This document shows, in pieces, positions 22,801-34,760 of a stretch of DNA of 64,000 nucleotides. Every line of letters begins with the position of its first letter. The first letter of the stretch is position 1. The stretch is from positions 1,471,775 through 1,535,774 of the forward strand of contig VZSF01008499.1 of assembly GCA_013398295.1 (NCBI GenBank), in the 5' to 3' direction. A program made the translations under genes and the position numbers. The DNA is from Chionis minor (Eukaryota; Chordata; Aves; Charadriiformes; Chionididae). Under the pieces are notes generated by a model that ran no database searches, was not told the origin of the DNA, and worked only from the letters and a program-made list of their open reading frames with translations.

Positions 22801-25800
22801 CAGTGAGGATCAGCATGCCATTTTCAAATGTATCAAGCCTGTGCACCCTGACCACAAATATCCACTCTTAGCCTAAACTTCTGAAGTCCTTCTCTCCACC
22901 ATAAGCAATGGCTACATTACCACACACTCTTCAAGCAATAAACTCGCCCATCTCAGATACTAATTACAGGATGAACCTAAGCTGCTCTCTAAATTTAACA
23001 GGGAAGGCCAGATTTGGGGATTGTAAGGCTGGCCTCAAGGGCATTCCAGTCACGTCCACCACCTCCAGCCAGAGCCCACAACTCTCGCCTCCTCCAGCTA
23101 AGTTGGTAACACAGCTTCAGAAAGCTTTACCTCCTCTGTCTGCAAGGCACCGCTCTGCAGAAAAACCGTTCTCGTTAGCTCTTCAAAAGACATGCAATAG
23201 AAAGCCAAGTCACTAGACCACGTATTTGCAGTTTTCCTCATCATCCCCAAATATCTGTCAATTCCTAAAAGAATCCCTGAAGAGAGAAGTCTCAAGAACC
23301 ATGCCTTGTTCTAGCCACCACATACATACACGTAATTCAGAAAATGTTGAATGTTGAGTATTGTTTTCCCTCCTCCACTCCCATTTATCCTGTTACAACA
23401 AAAAAAAAAAAAATGGGGGCACTTGAGAAAGAAAAAAAAAAAAAAGAAAGAAATTCTGTCACAAAAAATGCATTTAGTGGCAATCACTGCATCTTATTTT
23501 AGGTGGATTGTAACCTACCTGAAAAGCAGTTTTCAAATTTCTCAGGAGCAGCTGTTTGTGAGCATATGCTAAAACATGTGCTTATTCCCTTAATATAACC
23601 AACCCATCAGCATGATTTGTTATACACAACTTTTAATTTAAGAGCTGCGGCCTCACCGCTGCTGTGTTGCTTACCACATACCAGACAAAGAAAGCATTAT
23701 GTAAAAAACTGAATTTATATCACAGAACTTTCCAAGAAAGAAATAAAGAGCATATCTGCAAAACATTTAAGTCTGAAAGGAAAACAAATATACTGGTAAA
23801 GTGTTGGACTGACTGCTTTGGTCAGGCACAGTAGCTGAAATATGGTTGTTAGAGACAAACCAAAGAACACTACAAAAAATACAGTATCACTACAAGGTTT
23901 GGAGTTGCATTATCAGTTTTGAACTATATACTGTCACATAAAGTCCTTAGTACAATGCCTTTCAAACAGCTTGTTTCCATATTGAGTTCTTGTCTGATCT
24001 GCTTATAGCCCAGACTCATTTTGTTATCAGCCACGTTGTTTATTCATTTTATTTCATCTGCATTTGAAGAAATGCTCCTTCTTAAAGGATGCAATTTCTC
24101 AAGGGGGAGAGGTGTGTTTCACACATCCTCATCCTGGACACATGCCTCAATTTCCCTGAGGCTACTGATCTTTTGGTTGGACTCACTGGTCAAACTGATG
24201 TAACTTCCAGGGTTATGAAGTACAGTATCTTAATCTCTATCTGAAGTCTGTTGCCTCCTATGCTTAGCATCTATAAATATATTCAGGAATTAGTTGTAAA
24301 ACCTACGTTAAAAATCATGAAGCCCGAAAAGTTACAGGAAACAATTTATAAAACCAAATAGTTTTGCGGGAAACTGAAAACACTTCTCCACCCTCCCCAA
24401 ACAACTTGACACACAGTTTAAAAATGACTGCCAGTCTCATGCACAGAAAGGAAAATACAGTTGTTCTGTAGACTTATCAATTACGAGGATTACAGCATTA
24501 GTGGGAGAATTAAGTATCAAGAAGACCGAGTGTTTCTGCTTTCACATACAAGTATCAGCTCATCCCTCTAACACATTTGTATTAAAAAAAATCTGCAAGA
24601 ATACAAAATACAAAATTTTTCTTTAGACTCACAAATATATTTAGACAGAGAGACTAAAACTTTTGTATTTTAAGTGTTACATTTATATTTCAAAATATTT
24701 TCTCAAATTCTATGCATTCTGAAATGGAAAAAGCCATTCACAGCAATCCAGGTTCTACCCAAACTGCACACACTGTCACACATTTCTAAATGGAAAAGGT
24801 ATGAAGGAAGGTAAATTTCTCAAAAGCCAGCTGCATGGTAATTAAACAGGGTGAGCAGTTGTGAGAAAAGCATAGGAAAGATGGGTTGATTTAATTATTA
24901 AATTTTGAGAGGAGGACAAAAGTTTTCCTTTGAAGTTTGAGGAACGCAGATGTCACTTCAATGTTGACTTCAGTAACTCCGGCTTTGCTATAAGCAGTCA
25001 TATTTGTCTTACAAGGCAGTCTTAGCATATCTAAGCATTTTACTGATAAAAGGTAGGTTAACCTGAAATTGCTCAAATTAAATGTGAATGGTCCACTGAA
25101 CCCTTAATGACGTCTAATCCCTTCCTTTTTGAGATTGTGGGCGTATTTTCCAAAGGGCTATTGAAAAGACTATCTTCAAATAAGCCCAAGAAGCTTCTTA
25201 AGTCTCAAGGAGATTCAAAACAAGAGAGTAACCAGATTCAGCTTCGAAACAGGAGAAAACTGTAGTGAATAATTCCACTTAAAGTTAGTATAAAATACAC
25301 AAAAACTGAAATCTTGAAAATGAAACAGTGTGGTTTATACACATGAAGTTTGTGTCGTGAGGTTGATACTTATTTCACAAAATATTTCCTTTCAATAACA
25401 TTTTACAATTATTAATTAGCATTACCAGAATCTGAACTGGCAAAAGTATTAATAAAGCTTTCTGACTGAAAACCTTCTGAATACTTTTGCTGACTGCAAT
25501 GTCAAAATAGTCACCAAAACCTCCTAGTTCTAGACATTAACTATCTTAGTGTTAATTATTAACCACCTTGTTTAGAGAACTTCACATTTCAAAAACAGAG
25601 AACTATTAATTTGTAAATAGACTTGAATCCATCTATGTGCTTGCACGTATAGCTTAAGAAATAATGTGAACCACACACAACTTTGAAGGCAAAATTAAAT
25701 GTCTTTTCTCCGCCAGTTAACAGCTCATAAGAATGAAAAGCACACAACTAAATTAATCCAACACATGTATTTTACTACTAACTTAATATTACTTGATAGC

Positions 25801-27383
25801 ACCCAAGAAACTCTTATTTTAATGAAATAATGAACCAACCACATTAGAATTTATTCTAAATGACCAAGAAGTCAACTGCTCTTGAAAAAGAGAAAAAATA
25901 AATTAATCTGAATATCAACATTTGCTATTACAGGCATAGGCTTTGCAATGAGGTTTCCTACATAGGGAATCTTCTCTAGGATACATAAATTTCTTTATTG
26001 AATGCTACAGCTTACTTAGCAGACAGTAAGAGAATCATATTATACTACATACAATGCACTCTAAATTCTAATACACACCCACCTTAGCTTTTAATGCTAA
26101 CTATGTTACTTTTTTTTTTTTAAGGACTGTGCTTTTAATAGCTGTATATAATGGTTTATATAAAACAAGTCATATATTTATAATTTTAAAATATTTTTGG
26201 ACTAGGAAAAGGGACCAAGCCCTTCTTAACCAGATTTTGAATGTGCAGCAGTTTATCGTATCACTTTTGAAAAACACATTGGTACACATCAGTTCAGCTA
26301 CTGCTGAGCTTTCACAAAGTAAGTATATGAATTAAGATTTCAAACATTCTGAAATCATCTTACAGGTTAGAAAATGGGATGATCAGTAGTCAGTTTCTCT
26401 AAGGCAAGGTTTCTTGTGACGTGAATTTTAGTGTAACTACATTCAACAAGTAGTTCAAATGCACCTTACACCTGGTTCAGTGCACATTGGGAGAGGTTGA
26501 ACAACATTAAGTTCTCTTTGCTGCTGTTTTGCTATAAAAAAGACCACATCCTGCTTGCTCCTATCATGTGTAGTCCCAGCACTATCAGCTGACGACTACT
26601 GAAATTGCAGTGACCAGTATGATGGCTTAATCTTCTGTTATTTTTATGAAAATTTGATGAGTCTTATCATGAAACAAGGATGAATACCAAGAGCAGCAGT
26701 ACAGTATTTTGCATTTTTTCTAATTAACTCTACCTTAACATTAAAAGTGACACAAGCTTAAAGTAAACAGAAAGTTGTAATTCTTTCATAGTGCCTTAGG
26801 GACCAAGGCCTGAACAGGTGCGACTTTTACTGCAAGGAAAGCTGTTAGTTCTTCAGATGCTGTGTCTTGTTGCTAAGGATTTGTTTGTTTGTTTGTTTTT
26901 GTTTAATGTTTGGCCATCTTATATTCTACAGCAACTTTTACCGAATCTCTGGAAGGGATTGGTTAACAGATGCTCAGCTGCCAGTTGCCTAAACTGTATA
27001 TGCAAGTACCATTCTGAACTGCATTTAATAAAAGTGGTATATCTTAGATTTTCCCCACTCTGCTTCCTTTAGGAAGATAATGGTTAAAACGTGTCTTTGA
27101 ATAGATGCTGTAATATGGTATTCAAAGGACTCAGCATCATTGTGTATGGGTTTGCTTTCGTGAAGACTGTCTCACACTGCATTTCTAAAATTTGCAGCGA
27201 TGTAGAAAGCCAGTTAATTCTATTAACAAGAATCTCAAGGGAAGCACGTAAACCAGTAACCTCTTAGATTACATATCCCTGTCCTAATATGAAATCCTTA
27301 AATGATTATCAGCAGCTTCACTGAAAGCAACGGCTGATAAAGAGGAAGCTCATGTATATTCCACTACTTTACAACCAGAACAC
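19822..27383. other. Mostly AT-rich unique sequence, no gene seen
   Basis: No coding gene or RNA gene is recognised in about 7.5 kb. At 20028-20075 the words TTCTTCAGCCTGGAAAAGG and GGGGTCTTCACAGGCCTCT weakly resemble part of CR1, but the match dies out, so I do not call a copy. Poly-A runs lie at 23400-23413 and 23432-23445, and a TTTG repeat at about 26879-26905. A short perfect hairpin (TCTCCTT, AA, AAGGAGA) occurs at 22593-22608. Frames of up to 152 codons around 19776-20234 look random. Confidence 0.55.
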
Positions 27384-27511
27384 AGAACCATAGACTGCTT
27401 TGGGTTGGAAGGGACCTTAAAGATCATCCAGTTCCAACCCCCCAGCCATGGGCAGGGACACCTCCCACTAGAACAGGTTGCTCAAAGCCCCATCCAGCCT
27501 GGTCTTAAACA
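27384..27511 (-). mobile_element. Short CR1 LINE tail, minus strand
   Basis: A 5'-truncated CR1 3' end of about 128 bases in minus orientation. It reads, on the plus strand, AGAACCATAGACTGCTTTGG, then GGGACCTTAAAGATCATCCA, the CCAGCCATGGGCAGGGACA block and CATCCAGCCTGGTCTTAAAC. The word order and near-consensus sequence make the family assignment secure. Confidence 0.93.
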
Positions 27512-30371
27512 AAGGGGAATAAACTACAAAGGGAATAAATTCTCTGTAAGGTCACATTGCAGAATTTATGTTAAATCACTCTTGAGAAAAAGGGCGGGGG
27601 GGGGAAGGCATTCACAACTTTCACCATCTGCTTACTATTCTTTAAAATTATTTTTTAAAAAAATTAATAGTGCAGGACTTTTTTAACCTCCAAAGAGGCA
27701 ACCCCGAGAAAAAAGGTCATTTCCCCCCATTTAAAAATATGATTATGTTATTTGTCTTTTCTGCTTGTTTGTGGCGCCCTTAATTATCATTCTCCTATCG
27801 CAGCTGCACAGAAACATTTCAACAGATAAACCTTGCAATGCTAATCAAAAGGGTTAAAATAAACCTACATTAGAAAACTAAACTAAGAATGGTCTGTTGA
27901 TCTGCTAGCTGACTTCAGACCAATTCTGAGCCCCACACGCAACAGGAGAAAGCAGGGTTGTGGGTACGAACATGCAAGTAGGGAAGATTGAAGTTTTCAT
28001 GGAGCTCCTGCACAAGTTGAAACCGCTCATAGTCACCAGTTCAATTTTTCCCTGAACAGGGAGAACTTTGAAGTGCACTCACGTATATTAGCCTGAATTT
28101 TAGCGAAGAAAAACTGTTTTGAAATCAATGGAATTAGGATAGGAAATCAGTCTGGTTTTAAGGCAAGGCCACTGAACCCAGATAGCTCAACGCATGACAT
28201 GCATCTCCAGTCTGCCACTCACCGATGCCCGTACTGCCCAAGTGGATTCAGCAGATGAACCAGATAAGCTTTCCCTTTTTAAGCTGCTGAACACTGATAG
28301 CACGAACTACATTTGTTTAAGATCTCTTAAGTTCTCTGGGCCTTATTCCACAGGCTTAGAAAGTGAAGTGCCAAGTATTAATACGTCATTACATTTTTGA
28401 GACAAAGACAACTGAACTTGTCTCTCTGCAAGTTCGGAGGGCAGAATAACAAGGTTGTCTTTTTTTTTTTTTCTCTTTCGGAAAATGGAAGCAAGAAGAA
28501 AAAGTAGAAGATGAAAAGCATGTGCAGCTACAAATTCCTCCAGTAAATAGGTTTTCCACTTCACTCAGAAAACTACCACATAATTTCATGTATTTTTTCA
28601 AACTGCACTTTATTGCTCATAATCAGATTTCTCTTTTTTTTTTTTGAATGCCTGCCTGTCTAGCTACCATTTCTTCCCACACCCACCTAAATAAATTTTC
28701 TTTTTCTGTAGAACTTAAGCAATTTTGGTTGTTTTAAGGTTTATTACATTTGCCTTAGGTATTGCTTAGCTAAAATACACATATTCAGCTCATAATTCCC
28801 TGTAAATAACTCTGCAACTTTCCTTTGAGCTTTATCCAAGTAACAGCAGTATCTAGCTCCAAAACCAAGGTCATTGGAGTCCTATACTTTAGAGGAGGGA
28901 AGTTATAACTGCCCAGCATCTCTGGTTTTCATACAATAGGTTGAAACAGTCTGTCTTTACTAGCACATGGCCTCACAGATTTCCACTTCACTCCTCACAG
29001 TCCTCTCTGACACCACTATTTTCACTACTTTTTCCTTGGATTGAATTTCCATGTTCCAGTGGTATCAAAGTAATGATGTTATCTTCTATCCATATTTCTC
29101 GGTTCTTGACTTTTCGGTGGTTTTTTTTTTTTTTTTTTTAATCTGCGTATGAACAAATATTCAGAGAAAATCTTCACTTTTGATTCTAGTGTAAGTTTTG
29201 GTTTCATGGTCATCATGATTTGCAGCACACATTTTCCACCTCTTTTTCTGATAAAGATAACAATATCATGAAACCATAATACAATGCTACTACTGTGCTT
29301 CAGCCTCACCCTTCTCACATTCAAGTGAACCGAAATCAGGACTTCTGACTTCGAATTGCCTCCTAATTCAAATATTGCATGAAGTAAACAGCTCAGCAGG
29401 AAACATTTACTGTACTTCCTTAAGTCTACTCACCTCCTTCATACTTTCCATCTCCCTCTAGTCTTCTAGTAGGAATTTCAGAGACAAAAACCCCAAAAAA
29501 ACCAAAAACCCCTGACGCTTTTAAAGATAGAGCTTGATCGATTTATGTAACAAATTGTTCCTTCTAAACTGCACGAACTAGGGCATCAAATTCTTTGCTT
29601 ATATGTAAATAAGCTACTTTTTAACCATGGAAATTTAAAACTTTAGAGCATTCAATATTGAGATCCAAAATGTCCCACCACAGAAACAGTGAGGAGCTGT
29701 CTGACTACAAGTATTTTATCTACCGCTGTATGCCACAATGAGAAGGAGGATCCATTCTGAAAGGCATCATGGACAATCCCTGCTCCAAACAAGCTATAAT
29801 TTCAGGTAAAGTCTCTAAGTATACACATGGAGACTACACATTTAAAACCCAAGAATCCACAATACAAAGAAAAATTACTTATTTTATTCCCTTTTGCCCT
29901 CCTGGTATTCTTCCTATTGCATTCAACTTACCTAAAATTAATGAAAACTTTTAAGGGGTACAGATTTGTGGGGCTATTTGAGCTATCCTTCCATAAGAGA
30001 CCCACTGCAAAGCAAAGTGAACGTGCACAGAGTTCTATTCTGGACACAAGTTGTACATAGTTGATATCCCACACTGGCCAACAGGAATTCCCCAGACAGT
30101 ACTCAAAAAAAAAAAAAAATCCAACATAAAACAACTCCACAAAATCAACATAGAAACAAACTCTGAACTACAACTAAAGATACTTATTCTGACTCCTGGC
30201 TTAGCCATAGAGATATTTTGAAGCTTTCCGCATAGCCATGCTACACACACAGTTTCTAACGAGTTGAGAATTTGACCTAGGAAAGGGCAAATATCCAGAG
30301 GATACATCAGATTTCTTGCTGTGAAAGCTACTCTTTCTCCCCTGCTCCTGCCAGATTGGTATATATTTATT

Positions 30372-30398
30372 TGTACACACATGTACATGTGCATGCAC
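30372..30398. repeat. Alternating purine-pyrimidine tract
   Basis: Twenty-seven bases of unbroken purine-pyrimidine alternation made of TG, TA and CA steps. It includes the 14-base perfect palindrome CACATGTACATGTG at 30378-30391. Such tracts can adopt Z-form DNA or cruciforms. Confidence 0.6.
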
Positions 30399-31261
30399 TT
30401 CCACCTAACCCCCCACTCCCCGAGTTTCCTTCTGTTATCTTCAGCAGTAAGAGGGAAAACTGTCACTTTACAGTGGAAAGTTGCATTAGTTCTTACAAAG
30501 TGGCATAGATTTTTATTTCAGGACCAACACTTTAATAGGACCGTGGGAAGCATACACCACCCTCCTATTTAGATGAGGAATGGGTATAAATATCTCAAAT
30601 AGGAAGTTAAACTATGAATTATTTAATAATCTGGGTCATATGAACATGAGTCATGTTGGAATAAAATCCTGAACAATTCTGAAAATATATTTCCATTTAA
30701 AAGTAAAGATTATCTACCAGACCCAGGCATTAAAAGATAAATTTAAAAATGTAAGATCATCCTATGAAAAAAAAAACCAAAAACCTGAGGTGATCATTAA
30801 CAGAGTGCTATACTTCAGTTAAAAAACCCCACCCTTGCAGATGCATAACCTATCAGTGTTTTGCTCAAAGAAAAAGGATCTAATTCATGAAAATTTCTAT
30901 GAAACCTTATCAGTGGTACTGTTCTAAGCAGCTCTAATAGGACCAAAGTAGGCCTTTTATGTGACCTTTTCTTGCCACCTTCCCAAGATCTAATCCCGCA
31001 CCCAGCGAATTCAGTCACTGTTTTGAACTTGCTTTTACAGCAACTAACCTGCTTTTTCACAAATTAACCGGGGAATAAAAAACCCAAAAAACAAACAAAA
31101 CAACATGCATTTTTCTTACCTCTAATTAAAAAAAGAATTGAAAAGAAAAAGTATCATAGAACATCATTATCTCATCCATATGTCCGTAACTACGCAAATT
31201 AATTTATCAGTTGACTTCACATAGGACTGTATGCATTAGGATTGAGCAATACTTCCATAGT

Positions 31262-31279
31262 CACAGTTTTAAAACTGTG
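31262..31279. repeat. 18-bp perfect palindrome
   Basis: CACAGTTTTAAAACTGTG is a perfect palindrome without a spacer. It could be a cruciform-prone site or a dimeric binding site. No flanking repeat explains it. Confidence 0.7.
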
Positions 31280-32918
31280 TATTTAAGATTCTGTTGTGAT
31301 TGACAATGTTCCACCAGAAAAGCTGGCAGAAGGCATCACAATTGCCTGTATTTTCAGGTTATCAAATTTCTTCTCAAACATACTGTAGGCTCCATAGAAA
31401 AAGCCCAACAGTATAAATACACAGCAACAACATGGCATCCTCAATAGCAACTAGTGCTTTCAAAGAAAAGTCATCCTATGGAAACATAATTTTTTAAAGA
31501 AAATTTTTTGATGTTTTATATATATCTTCCAAATGTTTCTCTTGCATATAAATGCTTCAGCCAAAAGTTTTGCCCTAGCACAGATGAATAGTTTACGTTA
31601 GTTGAACTCTGGAGTCTTTCAAGACTATAAACACCCGTGAGCCCACTCTGAGGTGATGTTTTGCCATAATACAAGATTAGGACTTGCAACTGGAACATCA
31701 CAATCTTGAATACCCCAGAAATCTGCTCAAGTCTCCACGTTCTTTACAGCAGTGTTCATTCTACTTGTCCTACAGTAGTTACTTTTGTAATCTCTGGACT
31801 GTAGACCTAACCCACAGAAAGAAAAATAATAGTCAGCATGATAGAGAAAAACTGAATTGCACAAATCGCCCCCATGTCATCGTATTTATAGGGTTTCCAA
31901 AAGAAAAAATAAATTGTTGTTAAAATAACACCAGCACTGGACAAGAGCAGCTAATCTCACAAGAAATATCACTGCTGCATTAGGCGCATTTCCCAGCATC
32001 CCATGTTCACGGAGATGTCAGAAAAGTACAGATTCATTCCCATGTTGCCATGAAACAACTGAATCTCAATCAGCAGTTTTGAAAGAAAGGAAGCTCAAGT
32101 TTACAATGTCACACAACACTACACAAGCACATTTCCTCCACATACCAGGTGTATCTAGCAAAAATACAGATACATTGCAATAGCAGGTGGTCTGCCTTAG
32201 AGAAAGTTTGAGACACATGTTTCAGTGCCAAAAAACCATTTTCTTACTGCTGAGTATAACTGGTTTATATTTGACATTTGGAAGAAATTATAAACTGTAT
32301 GCCATTTTTAAAATCTGTGTTATTCAGAAAATTTCTGTGCATGTACCACAATACAGAGAAAATTACATATTGTTTAAAAACAACAAATAACACAACAATA
32401 ATAATAATATAACTGAAGTACATGTCAAACCGCTCATGGTTCTTGACTGGCCTTTTGTTTCTGCAAAAAGGTCTAAAAAGAGAAAAAGCAGTCTTAATAT
32501 TATATGCAATATGAAGACATTGAAGTATTAAGCAATATGTAAAATGCCTTTTTAGCACAGCATAGTCTATTTTATCTTCTCGAAATGGCCCCTGACAATG
32601 GGCTGCTTTGCAGTACAGCAGCATACCTACTTTTTCCAGACTAAATGTTTTGGCTTACACTAACCACAGGCTTAGGCTAAATGACACCAAATTATTTCAA
32701 GCAGTTGCAGCCTTATCCTAGCGATCCCAGTTTGTCTAGTATTTTGCCTTTCCCAAGCAGATGTATTTATCATCTTCTGCACCTGCCCTTCCGTATTTGC
32801 CATTTCTTTCATTTTTCCACTACTCTCCAGGAGAGGAACTGATAAACCTTCTCCTTCATTTCCTTTAAACCTCCATCTAGTGTAACACAAAGATGTCCTT
32901 CAAATCCTGTGCTATTGA

Positions 32919-32956
32919 CTGTTGGAAATGAGTAATGCTGTTGGAAATGAGTAATG
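32919..32956. repeat. Exact 19-bp tandem duplication
   Basis: CTGTTGGAAATGAGTAATG occurs twice in immediate succession (32919-32937 and 32938-32956) without a mismatch, pointing to a recent replication-slippage event. Confidence 0.85.
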
Positions 32957-33419
32957 AGCAGCAGGAACAAGGATGGATGAGAATACAGTGCTACGAAGAA
33001 ACAAAACTAATTAAATTATTTAGCAGGTTAACATTGGATCTGTGGCCACGCTAATGAGGAACACCACAAACGCACACCTCATGAAGCAGAGTGAGAGAAT
33101 TCTGTTTGTATGAGGACAGTACAGAGTTGGAGCTTAATACGCTCTTTAGCCGAAATGTTTATCTACAGAACTTCAGATTTATGCAGAGATTAAATCCATT
33201 ACTTAAGAACACTCAACCACTGCTCCTCCACAGGAGGCCTGTTATTAAGATGTATGTGGTGGGTCTCTGCTGTGGAATCAGCTGATTACAAGAGCTGGGT
33301 CAAAGAAGTCAACACCAACACACTACCAAGAGGAGCTGAGCACCACTATCTAGCTAAGGCTAGCCAACACATGCGGAGATTAAATGCCAACTTCTATCCT
33401 TCCAGCTTTGTTTAATTAG

Positions 33420-33439
33420 AAAGATCCCTTGGGATCTTT
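33420..33439. repeat. Perfect 9-bp inverted repeat, 2-base spacer
   Basis: AAAGATCCC, TT, GGGATCTTT. This is the first of two adjacent perfect hairpins, with only five bases between it and the next. Confidence 0.8.
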
Positions 33440-33444
33440 AAGAG

Positions 33445-33469
33445 GAAAATGTTTGCAAGAAACATTTTC
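33445..33469. repeat. Perfect 10-bp inverted repeat, 5-base loop
   Basis: GAAAATGTTT, GCAAG, AAACATTTTC. This is the second hairpin of the pair. If transcribed, both could form stem-loops on either strand. Confidence 0.8.
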
Positions 33470-34429
33470 TGTGTCTCTGTTTCCCACATGATACACTAGC
33501 AGGGACTCCTCGGTCAGAGCCATTGTATGAGAAAAGGTCCAAAGTAGTAGAAGTGGGATCACTCATTCACTGGGGGCAAGGAATAGATTCCCAATGACTT
33601 CAGCAGGCACCAGGATGGGTTCTCTGTATCCGCAATCATTGGACACAGCTGACAACTTGACCATAGTCTTTTTTTTTTTATTTCTTTGTTTTGGTTTGGT
33701 TTTTTAAACTACTTGTCTGACGTTATTTATAGCTTTTAAAAAAATGTGGTCTTTCACATACACAGCTAAGGAAGCAAAGCAAAGACACACAGCCCAGTGA
33801 AGTGAAATATGGTTTTCCAGGCCAAATACAAACACACTCTTGTATTACCATGTCTTCCAAAGAGAGAATTAACTCCAGTTTCACATGCACATGTGAACTA
33901 CTAGGTGAACTACAGCGTAAAATCAAGAGATGTATATTTCTAAAGTCAGAAGTTCGTAATTAATAAAATAGTCAAGTATATGCAATTTGGAGCATTTTAT
34001 CGTTAGCAGGAGATATAGTACAGTCACTGTTGCAGTGGGTAGTGACACTGAAATTACCATGCCTGTTACTTTCTGAAGAAAGTAAAATTAAATGTTTTTT
34101 AAGAAGAAAACCAAAACACTGCAACTTTGTCCTTGTAACAAGCCTGACACTATGTTGAAACACCAGGTTTAACTCTAAAATGATAAAAAAAAAAAAGCAT
34201 CAAACCAAGGCATTCATTCCATGTTTTATATTCTGCAAATGTGACATGGATGCTGTTTGTTCACTACGAGTTGCTGAGACAGCAGGGTTAAGCCAGGTGT
34301 CCTTGACACTGCCTCTGGGGTTTGCAATTTAAACCCCTCAGGGAAGAGGGCTGCTTAGGAGGTAAAGCAGGGCACAATAGGACCAGCTCAAAAAAGATAA
34401 TACCTGTTATTCTAACTGTCGTGCTTTGC

Positions 34430-34760
34430 AGATTTGTGTCACAGACATTAATTACGAGGTCTATACCTTTCGGGGCACATCATGAAGCCTGAAACTTAAC
34501 ATAGTCCATCACAATGATTATCTGATGATGGAGCATGTGTTCTGAAGTCATTAGGATGATTTTGACGCTATAAAGAGATCCTCGCGCAGAACGTGCGCGT
34601 GGAATGCAACCGCAGCCACTAAACAGAGCGAAAGAAGAACTCATCTTTGCAGCAGTTGGCAAGAGAATTGGCTTTATGAATACCCAGCACAGACCTGCAC
34701 CTCTTTTTTGCTTACTGTGGCTCATGAGATTACTTGTGTCAGGCCAGACACAGTCACAGA
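34430..34760. promoter_or_regulatory. Candidate regulatory block with CpG cluster
   Basis: A homeodomain-like ATTAATTA lies at 34447-34454. A tight CpG cluster follows at about 34565-34612, including the inverted repeat CGCGCA, GAACG, TGCGCG at 34583-34599. The surrounding DNA is CpG-poor, so retention of these CpGs hints at an unmethylated or selected site. Function is inferred only from composition. Confidence 0.25.

Larger units (their letters stand above)
27512..34429. other. AT-rich unique sequence with scattered inverted repeats
   Basis: No gene or interspersed repeat is recognised. It holds a 9-G run at 27596-27604, a 13-T run at 28460-28472, a 19-T run at 29121-29139, a 15-A run at 30105-30119, and the small structures listed separately at 30372, 31262, 32919 and 33420. 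A minus-strand frame of 143 codons at 30035-30466 has no recognisable domain. Confidence 0.55.

Noticed and set aside
30035..30466. 143-codon minus-strand frame
   Set aside because: Rich in Cys and Phe, no domain, and it runs over an A15 tract; consistent with chance.
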